A stretch of DNA of 64,000 nucleotides from Candidatus Avelusimicrobium gallinaceum (GCA_944324965.1 CALUYH010000006.1:1-64000); one strand, 5' to 3'. Numbered from the stretch's first letter, positions 7,473 to 15,894 are shown. The notes: a model not told the origin generated them from the sequence alone. Made by a program: numbers and translations.

Positions 7473-8852
7473 ATGACCTTCCGTCGTTTCTTAAAACCGT
7501 TTCTGTTACTCGCCCTTTTATTAGGGGCAGGGTCCAGCCTGTGGGCCGCTCCCGCGGTGCAGGCCGTGCTGTTTACGTCGCCGTACTGTCCGCACTGCCG
7601 CCACTTAAAACAAGACGGCTTCCCGCAGCAATTCCGCGATAAATACAACGGCACCGTGGAGCTGGTGGAATACGATTTGACCGAACAGGCCAACAACGTG
7701 CTGTTCTTCCAAACCTTGCAGGCCTATCAGTTGGACTCGGCCGGCATTCCGATGCTGGTCGTGGGCGAAACCGTCCTGCAAGGCTACCCGACGCAAATCG
7801 GCACCGGTGCAGACGAAGCCGTCCAAAAAGCCATTGCCAACGGGGAAACCACCCGCGTGCCCGGCTTAAAACCGCTTGCCAAACCGGCCCCCGCCCAAAC
7901 GGCTGCCAAAACCCAAGCGCCGGCGGAGCAAACGGCCAAAACGGAACCGGCCGAACAGCCCGTAAAACCGGCCGAACAACCCGCCGCGGAACCGGCCCCG
8001 ACCGAAGAAACGGCCGCCGCGCAACCCACGCCGGCGGAAGAAACCCCCGTGTCTGCCGAAGAGGCAGCCGCCCAAGCCGAGGCCGCCCAGCTGCAAGCGC
8101 ATGAAGCGCTGTTTAGCCAAATCACCTTGTGGGCCATCATCGGCGCCGGGCTGGCCGACGGCATCAACCCCTGCGCGTTTGCGGTAATCGTATTTTTTGT
8201 ATCTTTCCTGGCGGCTTACAAATACACCAAGAAAGAAATCATCGTCGTGGGTACGGCCTACTGTGCGTCCGTTTTCCTGGCGTACCTTTTGATGGGGTTA
8301 GGCGCCTTCCACGCGCTGTATGCGATGAAAGGCTTCCGCTACGTTACGCTGGTCGTGCAGTGGGGCACCATTGTGCTGTGTGTGCTGTTTTTGGCGCTCA
8401 GCTTGTATGATTTCATCGTTTATCAACGGACCAAAAAATCCGAAAAAATGCTCCTGCAGCTGCCCAAAAGCTACAAGGAATACATCCACAAAGTTATGCG
8501 CTTCTTCCTGCGCGATAAACACAGCTCCATGTGGCGGCTGATGCTGGCCGCGTTTGCGGTGGGGTTTGTGGTGTCCGGCGTAGAGGCCGTTTGCACGGGC
8601 CAGGTGTATTTGCCCACGTGCGTCGTAATTTTGAAAGAAGCCGGCAGCCAATCGTGGAAAGCGGCCGAGTATTTAATCCTCTACAACCTGATGTTCGTAT
8701 TGCCGCTGGTGCTGGTGTTCGTGCTGACGCTGTGCGGCAAAGAATCGGCCACCTTTAACAACTGGCTCAAAAAGCACTTGGGGCTGTCCAAGTTCCTGTT
8801 GTGCTGCGTATTTTTGGGCTTGCTGCTGCTGATGCTGGCCAATATGTTTTAA
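7473..8852 (+). CDS. Thioredoxin-like domain fused to CcdA/DsbD-like membrane domain
   Basis: This 459-residue protein has a signal peptide (to about residue 26), a thioredoxin/glutaredoxin-like domain with active site CPHC (C39, C42), and an Ala/Pro/Glu-rich linker of about 80 residues. A membrane domain of about six to eight helices follows from residue 215. It contains GINPCAF and GVEAVCTGQVYLPTC, the paired cysteines of CcdA/DsbD electron conduits. It probably carries electrons from the cytoplasm to the fused periplasmic thiol domain. The start at 7473 is chosen for the SD TAGGAG. It is the third gene after the sigma/anti-sigma pair and the likely effector of that regulon. Confidence 0.82.
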   Translation: MTFRRFLKPFLLLALLLGAGSSLWAAPAVQAVLFTSPYCPHCRHLKQDGFPQQFRDKYNGTVELVEYDLTEQANNVLFFQTLQAYQLDSAGIPMLVVGETVLQGYPTQIGTGADEAVQKAIANGETTRVPGLKPLAKPAPAQTAAKTQAPAEQTAKTEPAEQPVKPAEQPAAEPAPTEETAAAQPTPAEETPVSAEEAAAQAEAAQLQAHEALFSQITLWAIIGAGLADGINPCAFAVIVFFVSFLAAYKYTKKEIIVVGTAYCASVFLAYLLMGLGAFHALYAMKGFRYVTLVVQWGTIVLCVLFLALSLYDFIVYQRTKKSEKMLLQLPKSYKEYIHKVMRFFLRDKHSSMWRLMLAAFAVGFVVSGVEAVCTGQVYLPTCVVILKEAGSQSWKAAEYLILYNLMFVLPLVLVFVLTLCGKESATFNNWLKKHLGLSKFLLCCVFLGLLLLMLANMF

Positions 8853-8854
8853 AT

Positions 8855-8880
8855 AAAACCCCCGCCCGACGGGGGTTTTA
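8855..8880 (+). terminator. Rho-independent terminator
   Basis: AAAACCCCC / GGGGGTTTT with loop GCCCGAC, immediately after the thioredoxin-CcdA fusion gene. Confidence 0.88.
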
Positions 8881-8894
8881 TAAGCTTTAATACA

Positions 8895-8923
8895 TTGATG
8901 TTTATCGATATATTTATTATAAT
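8895..8923 (+). promoter_or_regulatory. Promoter with embedded ArsR operator
   Basis: TTGATG (8895-8900), a 17-bp spacer, then TATAAT (8918-8923). The spacer carries ATCGATATATTTAT (8904-8917), 12 of 14 bases identical to the dyad at 9259-9272 upstream of the permease. The placement fits repression by the ArsR-type protein encoded just downstream. Confidence 0.75.
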
Positions 8924-8940
8924 AATCACAAGAGGAAAAA

Positions 8941-9234
8941 ATGACTTTGCCCCAACACACCGCCCGCTTATTTAAGGCCCTTTGCGACGAACACCGCGTG
9001 CAAATTGTGCAGTTGCTCCGCCGCGGGGAAATGTGCGCCTGCCACTTGCAGCAGGAACTGCAAATCGGGCAGTCCACCCTGTCGCACCATATGAAAATTT
9101 TATGTGATGCCGGGCTTGTTTCCGCACGGAAAGAAGGCCGCTGGATGCACTATTACTTAAAAAGCGCCGGCTTGCGCGAAATGCAAAAACACATTTCTTC
9201 TTTACTTTCGTTGCAAGAGAAATCGGAAAAATAG
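8941..9234 (+). CDS. ArsR-family transcriptional repressor
   Basis: This 97-residue winged-helix protein carries ALCDEHRVQIVQLLRRGEMC, then ACHLQQELQIGQSTLSHHMK and LVSARKEGRWMHYYL. The CAC motif in GEMCACHL is at the place of the CVCDL metal or metalloid site of ArsR and CadC, so thiophilic metal or metalloid sensing is plausible. It stands first in a cassette with a permease and a thioredoxin-like protein, and likely operators lie before both its own gene and the permease. Confidence 0.88.
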   Translation: MTLPQHTARLFKALCDEHRVQIVQLLRRGEMCACHLQQELQIGQSTLSHHMKILCDAGLVSARKEGRWMHYYLKSAGLREMQKHISSLLSLQEKSEK

Positions 9235-9258
9235 GTCAAAAATTTTTTTCGCTAATAC

Positions 9259-9274
9259 ATCTATATATTTAGAT
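9259..9274 (+). promoter_or_regulatory. Probable ArsR operator upstream of the permease
   Basis: A dyad ATCTA-N6-TAGAT in an AT-rich stretch; its first 14 bases match the operator-like sequence at 8904-8917 at 12 positions. Clear -35 and -10 boxes are not seen, so it may serve as a second binding site within one operon. Confidence 0.6.
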
Positions 9275-9301
9275 ATGTAGATAAATAAAAAAGGGGAGTT
9301 T

Positions 9302-10273
9302 ATGTTTCAAATATTCACTTGGCTGGCCGATTGGGCCACTGCAAAAATAGGCCTCTGTGCCCAAACGCCGCTTGGCAGTGCCGTACATTTTTTTATAGAG
9401 GACGTAACCAAAATTTTTGTTTTAATTTACGTTCTTATTTTCGTCATTTCGCTTTTCCGCGCCCAGCTGTCGCCCGAAAAAGTGCGTGATTATCTGGCCG
9501 GCAAAAACCGCTGGTACGGGTACTTCCTGGCCGTATTTTTGGGTATTGTAACCCCCTTTTGTTCCTGCTCGTCCATTCCGCTCTTTATCGGGTTCATCAC
9601 GGCAGGCATTCCGTTTGGTATTACGATGGCCTTTTTAATCAGTTCGCCCTTGGTCAGCGAAATCGCCACGTTTATGTTAATCAGCATGCAAGGCGCCGGT
9701 CTGGGAGTGGCGCTGGTATATGTAGCCAGCGGAACGGTGATTGCCGTGATAGGCGGCTGGCTGGCGGACCGTCTGCATTTGGAAAAATTATGCATCTACC
9801 AGCCCCCTACACACGCCGCCCCTGCGTGTGCGTGCGGACACCAAACGTTCACTCAGCGCGCGCAGAATTTAGTGCATTATGCACATTCTTTTGCGTGGGA
9901 CACGATTAAAAGCCTGTGGGGCTACATTATTTTGGGGCTTTTGGTGGGGGCCGCCATACACGGCTTCGTGCCGGTGGAAATCCTGAGCAAATACCTGGGG
10001 GCCGATAATCCCTGGGCTGTACCGCTGGCCTCCGGCATCGGGGCGCCGTTATACGCCAACCACGCGGGAGTAATCCCCGTCATACAGGCGCTGTTGTTAA
10101 AGGGCGTTCCGCTGGGGACGGCACTGGTAATTTTGATGAGCATTACCGCTATTTCGCTGCCGGAAATGATGATGTTAAAAAAAGTGTTGTCCGCCAAAAT
10201 GATTGGCCTGTTTTTGCTGTATTTAATAGTGTCGTTTATTGCCGTAGGATATTTGTTAAACGCTATTTTATAG
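9302..10273 (+). CDS. DUF318/UPF0718 permease (ArsP-like)
   Basis: This 323-residue membrane protein has about eight helices. The motif TPFCSCSSIPLFIGF near residues 83-97 and GAPLYANHAGVIPV further on are typical of the DUF318 permease family, which includes ArsP exporters of organoarsenicals. A loop near residue 180 holds HAAPACACGHQT, which might bind metal. The SD is GGGGAG. It lies under a probable ArsR operator and 9 nt before a small thiol protein. Export of a metalloid or thiol-reactive compound is likely; the true substrate is not predictable. Confidence 0.8.
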   Translation: MFQIFTWLADWATAKIGLCAQTPLGSAVHFFIEDVTKIFVLIYVLIFVISLFRAQLSPEKVRDYLAGKNRWYGYFLAVFLGIVTPFCSCSSIPLFIGFITAGIPFGITMAFLISSPLVSEIATFMLISMQGAGLGVALVYVASGTVIAVIGGWLADRLHLEKLCIYQPPTHAAPACACGHQTFTQRAQNLVHYAHSFAWDTIKSLWGYIILGLLVGAAIHGFVPVEILSKYLGADNPWAVPLASGIGAPLYANHAGVIPVIQALLLKGVPLGTALVILMSITAISLPEMMMLKKVLSAKMIGLFLLYLIVSFIAVGYLLNAIL

Positions 10274-10282
10274 GAGGAAATG

Positions 10283-10543
10283 ATGGAAATTAAAGTATTG
10301 GGAATGGGCTGCGCCAAATGCAGCTTGCTGTTGAACCACACCCGACAGGCGCTTCAAATGCTGGGCTGGAACGAAACCGTGGAAAAAGTGGACGACCTGG
10401 ACCAAATTCTTCAATCCGGCGTTTTGCGTACGCCGGCCCTGATGATAGACGGACAAGTGGTATTATCCGGGCAGACCGCCACGGCGGAAACCCTGCGGGA
10501 TTTGCTGCTGCACCACCGCAGCAACCCGCCGCAAAAGCGGTGA
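10283..10543 (+). CDS. Small thioredoxin-like redox-active disulfide protein
   Basis: An 86-residue protein of the small redox-active disulfide (glutaredoxin-like thioredoxin) family. It has MEIKVLGMGCAKCSLL with a CAKC active site, and VLRTPALMIDGQVVLSG as the cis-Pro segment. An ATG 3 nt upstream (10280) is too close to GGAGG, so 10283 is preferred. These proteins regularly accompany DUF318 permeases and ArsR regulators and may reduce or hand over the transported thiol-reactive compound. Confidence 0.82.
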   Translation: MEIKVLGMGCAKCSLLLNHTRQALQMLGWNETVEKVDDLDQILQSGVLRTPALMIDGQVVLSGQTATAETLRDLLLHHRSNPPQKR

Positions 10544-10580
10544 TTCCCGTCTGGAAATACACACGTAAAAATTAATTTGC

Positions 10581-10586
10581 TATAAT
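10581..10586 (+). promoter_or_regulatory. Extended -10 promoter of tRNA-Ser
   Basis: TGC-TATAAT lies 31 bp before the tRNA. No good -35 box is seen, as at other TGn-type promoters in this window. Confidence 0.55.
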
Positions 10587-10616
10587 AAATAGGTACTTAG
10601 TCCGCCATACACTTTT

Positions 10617-10706
10617 GGAGAGGTGGCCGAGCGGTTTAAGGCACAGTCCTGGAAAGACTGCATACGGGAAACCGTATCGAGAGTTCGAATCTCTCCCTCT
10701 CCGCCA
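10617..10706 (+). tRNA. tRNA-Ser (anticodon GGA)
   Basis: The acceptor stem GGAGAGG / CCTCTCC is intact and the 3' CCA is encoded (10704-10706). The anticodon loop CTGGAAA gives anticodon GGA, reading UCC and UCU. The long variable arm (CATACGGGAAACCGTATC) and the TTCGAAT T-loop fit serine tRNAs. Confidence 0.95.
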
Positions 10707-10710
10707 TTTC

Positions 10711-10734
10711 AAAGCCCCGTTACGGGGCTTTTTT
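10711..10734 (+). terminator. Rho-independent terminator after tRNA-Ser
   Basis: AAAGCCCCG / CGGGGCTTT with loop TTA, then a T run, five bases after the tRNA. Confidence 0.85.
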
Positions 10735-10759
10735 AATCGCTATGCAATACAGAGGTATT

Positions 10760-11515
10760 ATGCGCAAATATATGTTTCTTTTGGGTGCGTTGTTATGTGC
10801 GCTGCCCGGACAAGCCCAACTGCAGGAGAACTTGCAGGTATTGGATATTTTGCCTACGGAAAATATCACTTCGTTGGAACTTAAGCCCCGCTTAAAGGCC
10901 AAAAACGACGCCAAAAACGATATGTCCGCCACGTTGGAAATCAAACCTTCTTTCAAGCTTAACAAGCATTGGAAATTCGGGGCCGAAATCCCCGTCGCCC
11001 GCGTGGGGAACGACGAACACTCCGCCAAAGGCTTGGGCGACATTATGGTATCCGGCAGTTATGTAGACTACAGCCCCAACAAAATTTTCTCGTACGGGCT
11101 GGCGATGGAACTGACCACGCCCACCGCCACCGACCGCAGCCTGGGGGACGGCAAATGGGTGGCCGAACCGGAAATTTTTACCGTGTGGAAATTGAGCCCG
11201 GCTTTCTTTGTGGAAGCGGAATACCGCCACATCTTTTCGTTTGCGGGCAGCAGCGGGCGCGACGACATCAACGAAAGCCGCTACCGGATGATTTTCGGCC
11301 TCATCGGGCCGGACGGCTGGTGGTTTGAGTTTGACCCGCGCTACACCGTGGATTACCAAAACCCCGGTGAGGCGGAACTCATCGGCGAGTTTGAACTCGG
11401 CACGATGATTAACGTCGGCTCCTCCATGTATGTGCGCGGGGGCTGGCACTTGGGCGGCAACAAATACTCCTACGATTGGGAGTTTATGCTAGGATTTAAA
11501 ATTTTGTACCTGTAA
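10760..11515 (+). CDS. Predicted outer-membrane beta-barrel protein
   Basis: This 251-residue protein starts with a signal peptide (MRKYMFLLGALLCALPGQAQ). It continues as alternating beta strands rich in aromatic residues, such as HWKFGAEIPVARVG, WWFEFDPRYTVDYQ and YDWEFMLGFKILYL at the C-terminus. This pattern fits small outer-membrane barrels, perhaps of the MetA-type transporter-like group; I do not recognise the exact family. The start at 10760 is preferred over 10742 because AGAGG lies 4 nt before it and the signal begins there. It is monocistronic between two terminators. Confidence 0.6.
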   Translation: MRKYMFLLGALLCALPGQAQLQENLQVLDILPTENITSLELKPRLKAKNDAKNDMSATLEIKPSFKLNKHWKFGAEIPVARVGNDEHSAKGLGDIMVSGSYVDYSPNKIFSYGLAMELTTPTATDRSLGDGKWVAEPEIFTVWKLSPAFFVEAEYRHIFSFAGSSGRDDINESRYRMIFGLIGPDGWWFEFDPRYTVDYQNPGEAELIGEFELGTMINVGSSMYVRGGWHLGGNKYSYDWEFMLGFKILYL

Positions 11516-11518
11516 ACC

Positions 11519-11547
11519 AAAAGCCCCCGCAAAACGGGGGCTTTTTT
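11519..11547 (+). terminator. Terminator, probably bidirectional
   Basis: AAAAGCCCCCG / CGGGGGCTTTT flanked by A and T runs. It ends the beta-barrel gene and can also serve the convergent minus-strand gene at 11570. Confidence 0.88.
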
Positions 11548-11569
11548 GTAAGGTTTAAAGCTGGTGCAC

Positions 11570-11833
11570 TTACCGGCGGAAAGTTTTAATTTGCATTCCC
11601 AACAAACGCCCCAGCAACATCAGCGGCAGCACCACGCAAATACTGAACACGGCCACCAAAAGCGTCATAATAAACCCGAACGCCAGCACGGCTACCCCGC
11701 CGAGAATTCCCCCCATATCGCCTTTGGGGCGGGCGGAATCTTTCGCGGGCCCAGCATGAATGGGATTTCCGTGTTCGTCCAAAATTTCGGGTTCAATAAT
11801 TTCTTCGGTCTGAATAATTTCCTTTTCTTCCAT
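11570..11833 (-). CDS. Small membrane protein, unknown function
   Basis: An 87-residue protein with an acidic N-terminus (MEEKEIIQTEEIIEPEILDE), a Gly-rich turn, then a hydrophobic segment of about 35 residues (GGILGGVAVLAFGF onward) that could form one or two helices, and a basic tail. I recognise no family. CATAAT lies 6 nt before the ATG and no Shine-Dalgarno sequence is present, so the start may be leaderless. It is convergent with the beta-barrel gene and shares its terminator. Confidence 0.6.
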   Translation of the reverse strand: MEEKEIIQTEEIIEPEILDEHGNPIHAGPAKDSARPKGDMGGILGGVAVLAFGFIMTLLVAVFSICVVLPLMLLGRLLGMQIKTFRR

Positions 11834-11906
11834 ATCTATATTATGACATAATCCGCGTGGTTTTTCCCACCCGATAGATAACTAGGAGCTAATCTATTTT
11901 TAGCGC

Positions 11907-11934
11907 TTGTTTTTCTTTCGCAAAGAGATACAAT
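11907..11934 (+). promoter_or_regulatory. Promoter of gldA
   Basis: TTGTTT (11907-11912) and TACAAT (11929-11934) with a 16-bp spacer, 23 nt before the ATG. Confidence 0.6.
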
Positions 11935-11957
11935 AAAAGAAAAACACAGGGGGACTT

Positions 11958-13043
11958 ATGGACAAAATTATTTACTCTCCGATGAAATACGTACAGGGGC
12001 CGGGCGCATGGGAACGGCTGGCCGATTACGCCGCCGCGCTGGGCGCCAAAAGCGCGTACGCCGTGGCGGGCCCGCACGTGATGAAGCACTACTGGCCCAC
12101 GGTGGAAAAGGGCTTTACCGCCCGCCAGATGCCGCTGGCCGCACATGCCTTCGGCGGCGAATGCTCCATGGCGGAAATCAACCGCATTGTAGCCGACATT
12201 CACGAAAAACACAGCGATGTCGTCATCGGTATTGGCGGCGGCAAAACGCTGGACACCGCCAAAGCCGTCGCCTACTACGCCAAACTGCCCGTCATTATCG
12301 CGCCGTCTATCGCGTCCACGGACGCGCCCTGCAGCGCGCTCGCCGTTATCTATACGGAAGAAGGCGCCTTTGAAAGCTATTTAATTTTGCGCAACAACCC
12401 GGACGTCGTGCTGGTGGACACGTCCGTCATCGCCCAGGCCCCCGTGCGGATGCTGGTGGCCGGAATGGGCGACGCGCTGGCCACCTATTACGAAGCCCGC
12501 GCCTGCTATGCTTCCGGCAAAGCCACCACGGCCGGAGGGCGTTCGTCCCTGTCTGCCCTGGCCATTGCGCGCGCCTGCCGCGACAGCTTGTTTAAAAACG
12601 GTCTGCGCGCCAAACTGGCGGCCGAAGCCAAAACCGTTTCGTCTGCGCTGGATGACATCGTGGAAACCAACACATACATGAGCGGCGTCGGGTTTGAAAG
12701 CGGCGGCCTGGCGGCGGCGCACGCCATTCACAACGGGCTGACCGTCCTGCCGCAGACGCACCCTTTTATGCACGGGGAAAAAGTCGCTTTCGGCCTCTTG
12801 GCCCAGCTGGTGCTGGAAAACGCGCCGAAAGCCGAGTTGGATGACGTGCTGGCTTTCTGCCGCCAAATCGGTCTGCCCACCACGCTGGCCGCGCTGGGTT
12901 TGAAAGACGCCACAGACGACGAGCTTAAAAAAGCCGCAGCCGCCAGCTGCGCCGAAGACGAAACCATGCACAATATGCCGTTTGCCGTCACGCCGCAAGA
13001 CGTATTTGCCGCGATGAAAGTGGCCGACAAGCTGGGCGCCTGA
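11958..13043 (+). CDS. gldA: Glycerol dehydrogenase
   Basis: A 361-residue iron-type alcohol dehydrogenase family member. The NAD site is IGIGGGKTLDTAKAVAYY (about 92-109). Zinc ligands appear in GMGDALATYYEA (Asp), AAHAIHNG (His) and HPFMHGEKVAFG (His). TGPG-like motifs of the N-terminus read VQGPGAWERL. It would oxidise glycerol to dihydroxyacetone with NAD+, or run in reverse during fermentation. The length is normal. It is monocistronic with its own promoter and terminator; the SD is AGGGGGAC. A related sn-glycerol-1-phosphate or hydroxyketone dehydrogenase is less likely. Confidence 0.88.
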   Translation: MDKIIYSPMKYVQGPGAWERLADYAAALGAKSAYAVAGPHVMKHYWPTVEKGFTARQMPLAAHAFGGECSMAEINRIVADIHEKHSDVVIGIGGGKTLDTAKAVAYYAKLPVIIAPSIASTDAPCSALAVIYTEEGAFESYLILRNNPDVVLVDTSVIAQAPVRMLVAGMGDALATYYEARACYASGKATTAGGRSSLSALAIARACRDSLFKNGLRAKLAAEAKTVSSALDDIVETNTYMSGVGFESGGLAAAHAIHNGLTVLPQTHPFMHGEKVAFGLLAQLVLENAPKAELDDVLAFCRQIGLPTTLAALGLKDATDDELKKAAAASCAEDETMHNMPFAVTPQDVFAAMKVADKLGA

Positions 13044-13071
13044 TTCCAACCGCTGCCACGCCTCTTTTACG

Positions 13072-13105
13072 GCCGCCCCGTTCCTATACGGGGCGGCTGT
13101 TTTTC
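13072..13105 (+). terminator. Rho-independent terminator after gldA
   Basis: GCCGCCCCG / CGGGGCGGC with an eight-base loop, followed by TGTTTTT. Confidence 0.8.
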
Positions 13106-13135
13106 CCCCCTGTAAATTGGTAAAATGTAAGTAAG

Positions 13136-13156
13136 CGCGTAACGTCACATTACGCG
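13136..13156 (+). repeat. Perfect dyad in the valS leader
   Basis: CGCGTAA-N7-TTACGCG, ten bases after a possible -10 (TAAAAT 13121-13126) and upstream of the SD AAGAGG. It could be an operator or a leader hairpin. No T-box features are seen. Confidence 0.5.
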
Positions 13157-13182
13157 AAGAAACCAACTCAAGAGGACTTACC

Positions 13183-15894
13183 ATGTTACCCAAAGCGTAT
13201 GAACCGCAGGAAGTAGAACAAAAACTCGCGGACAAATGGCAAAAAGCCAAACTGTTCGCCGCCAAAGCCGATAAAACCAAAAAACCCTTTGTTATTGTTA
13301 TCCCGCCGCCCAACATTACGGGTGCCCTGCATATGGGGCACGCCTCCACCAACACGTTGCAGGATGTGTTAATCCGCGCCCACCGCATGTTCGGCGAAGA
13401 CGCCTACTGGGTGCCGGGCACGGACCACGGCGGCATTGCCACCCAAAACGTGATTGAAAAGAAACTCGCCAAGGAACAGCACAAATCCCGCCACGACCTG
13501 GGGCGCGAAGCCTTTGTGCAGACCGTGTGGGATTGGTACCACGAATGCGGCAACGCTATTTTCAACCAGTTCCGCAAAATGGGCTGGAGCTTGGATTTGT
13601 CCGACATTCGCTTTACGATGGACGAAAAACGCGCCAAAGCCGTGTACGAATGCTTCCGCCAATGGTGGGACAAAAAATACATTTACCGCGGCAAACGCTT
13701 AATCAACTGGTGCGTGCGCTGTTCTACCGCCCTGTCCGATATTGAAGTGGAACACGAACAGCACGCCGGCAAACTGTGGTATCTGCGCTACAAAGGCGAA
13801 GACGGCTCGGACGGCATTGTGATTGCCACCACCCGCCCCGAAACCATCTATGCCGACGCCGCCATCGCCGTCAACCCCAAAGACGAACGCTACAAAAATA
13901 TGGTGGGCAAAAAAGTCATCATCCCGCTCGCCAACCGTGCCATCCCGATTATTGCCGACGAAGCCGTAGAATTGGGCTTTGGTACCGGCGCCTTAAAAAT
14001 CACCCCGGCGCACGACGCGACCGACTACGAAGTCGGCCAGCGCCACAACCTGCCCATTATGACGGTCATCAACGACAAGGGCAAGATGATTAACTGCCCC
14101 GAAAAATACCTGGGGATGGACCGCGAAGTCTGCCGCAAGGAAACCGTCAAAGATTTGGACGCCGCGGGGCTTTTGGTAAAAGAAGAAAAATACAACAACG
14201 CCGTTTCCACCTGCTACCGCTGCCACAGCCCCATTGAACCGTTTATGAGCGAACAGTGGTTTGTGAAAATGGACGAACTGGCCAAACCCGCCATTGAAGC
14301 CGCCGAATCCGGCGCGCTGCAATTCCACCCGGCCAACTGGAAAAACCCGTTTGTAAACTGGCTGAAAAACATCCAGGATTGGTGTATTTCGCGCCAGATT
14401 TGGTGGGGGCACCGCATCCCGGTGTGGTACTGCCGCCACTGCAGCGCAAAAGGCCTCACTTTTGCCACCGACCAGCAAGGGCACGAACAACTGACCAAAG
14501 TTTCGTTTGAAGACGGCGCCAAGCCGATTGTTTCGTACAACAAACCGGAAAAATGCCCCATTTGCGGCGGGCACGATTTGGTGCAGGACCCCGACGTGCT
14601 GGACACGTGGTTCTCGTCTGCGTTGTGGCCGATGTCCGTCTTCGGCTGGCCCGAAAAAACGCCAGAAATGGAACACTTTTACCCCACCAGCGTCATGGTC
14701 ACCGGGTACGAAATTTTGTACCTGTGGGTGGCCCGCATGGTGATGACCGGCCTGGCATTCACCGGCAAGCTGCCGTTTAAAGACGTGTACTTAAACGGTA
14801 TCGTGCGCGATAAACACGGGCAGAAAATGTCCAAATCCAAGGGCAACGTCATTGACCCCTTGGATATGACGGCCAAATACGGCACGGACGCGGTGCGCTT
14901 TTCGCTGCTTATGCAGGCAGTGCCCAGCAAGGACATTCCGTATTCCGAAGAAAGCATCACCGGGGCGCGCAACTTCTGCAACAAGCTCTACAACGCTTCC
15001 CGCTTTATCCTGATGAATATGGAAGGCATCCAAGGCCCGCTGCCCATGCCCACCGACATCACCGAACTGGCCGACAAGTGGATTTTGGACCGCTTTAACA
15101 ATGCCATCAAAACCGCGCGCGAAGGCATTTTAAAGTACAACCTCGCGCTGACGGCCAACACGCTGTACCACTTCCTGTGGGGTGACTTCTGCGATTGGTA
15201 TGTGGAACTGGCCAAGCAGCGCTTCCAAACCGCCGAAAAAGCCAAAGTGATGGCGCTGTGCGTCAACATTCTCTACGGCACGTTAAAAGCGCTCCATCCG
15301 TTAATTCCGTTCATCACCGAGGAAATCGCTTCTTCCCTGCGCCCGTACGTAGGCGAAACCGAAGAATTCCTGCTCAACCAATCTTACCCGCAGGTCAACC
15401 CGGCCTGGTGGGATAAAGAAGCCGTGCGCAAAATGGAAATCATCCAAGGCGTCACGCGTGAAATCCGCACCATCCGCGCGCAGTTTAACGTGCCGCCGGG
15501 GCTCAAGATTTCCGCCGTACTCACCGCCAAGGACGAAGCGGATCTGGCCGTCGTAAAAGAATACGAAGGCTACATCAAACTGATGGCCAAAGCCGACAAG
15601 CTGGACATCGGCGTGAACCTGGCCAAGCCCAAACAAACGGCCACGGCCGTGTTTGAAAATATCGCCATTTACGTTCCTTTAACGGGCTTAATTGACTTTG
15701 AAAAAGAAAGAAAACGCCTGGAAAAGGACCTCGCCGCCGCCAAAGCCAACATCGCTTCGCGCGAAGCGCGCCTGGCGCAGGAAAACTTTATCAAACACGC
15801 GCCCAAAGAACAAATTGAAAAAACAAAAGCCGAATTAGCCGCCGCCAAGCTGGCTTTGGCGCAGGTAACGGCTTCGCTGGAGGATTTAGCCTAA
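13183..15894 (+). CDS. valS: Valyl-tRNA synthetase
   Basis: A 903-residue class I synthetase that charges tRNA-Val. It has the HIGH motif in PPNITGALHMGHA (about 45-57), the KMSKS motif KMSKSKGN (about 547-554), an editing domain between them (TTRPETIYADAA), an anticodon-binding domain, and the C-terminal coiled coil typical of ValRS (FEKERKRLEKDLAAAKAN). The length matches the bacterial family. The stop TAA shares its last A with the ATG of the following peptidase gene, so the two are co-transcribed and coupled. Confidence 0.97.
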   Translation: MLPKAYEPQEVEQKLADKWQKAKLFAAKADKTKKPFVIVIPPPNITGALHMGHASTNTLQDVLIRAHRMFGEDAYWVPGTDHGGIATQNVIEKKLAKEQHKSRHDLGREAFVQTVWDWYHECGNAIFNQFRKMGWSLDLSDIRFTMDEKRAKAVYECFRQWWDKKYIYRGKRLINWCVRCSTALSDIEVEHEQHAGKLWYLRYKGEDGSDGIVIATTRPETIYADAAIAVNPKDERYKNMVGKKVIIPLANRAIPIIADEAVELGFGTGALKITPAHDATDYEVGQRHNLPIMTVINDKGKMINCPEKYLGMDREVCRKETVKDLDAAGLLVKEEKYNNAVSTCYRCHSPIEPFMSEQWFVKMDELAKPAIEAAESGALQFHPANWKNPFVNWLKNIQDWCISRQIWWGHRIPVWYCRHCSAKGLTFATDQQGHEQLTKVSFEDGAKPIVSYNKPEKCPICGGHDLVQDPDVLDTWFSSALWPMSVFGWPEKTPEMEHFYPTSVMVTGYEILYLWVARMVMTGLAFTGKLPFKDVYLNGIVRDKHGQKMSKSKGNVIDPLDMTAKYGTDAVRFSLLMQAVPSKDIPYSEESITGARNFCNKLYNASRFILMNMEGIQGPLPMPTDITELADKWILDRFNNAIKTAREGILKYNLALTANTLYHFLWGDFCDWYVELAKQRFQTAEKAKVMALCVNILYGTLKALHPLIPFITEEIASSLRPYVGETEEFLLNQSYPQVNPAWWDKEAVRKMEIIQGVTREIRTIRAQFNVPPGLKISAVLTAKDEADLAVVKEYEGYIKLMAKADKLDIGVNLAKPKQTATAVFENIAIYVPLTGLIDFEKERKRLEKDLAAAKANIASREARLAQENFIKHAPKEQIEKTKAELAAAKLALAQVTASLEDLA

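Noticed and set aside
13105..13182. T-box leader for valS
   Set aside because: The leader is under 60 nt with no T-box sequence, specifier loop or terminator/antiterminator pair.
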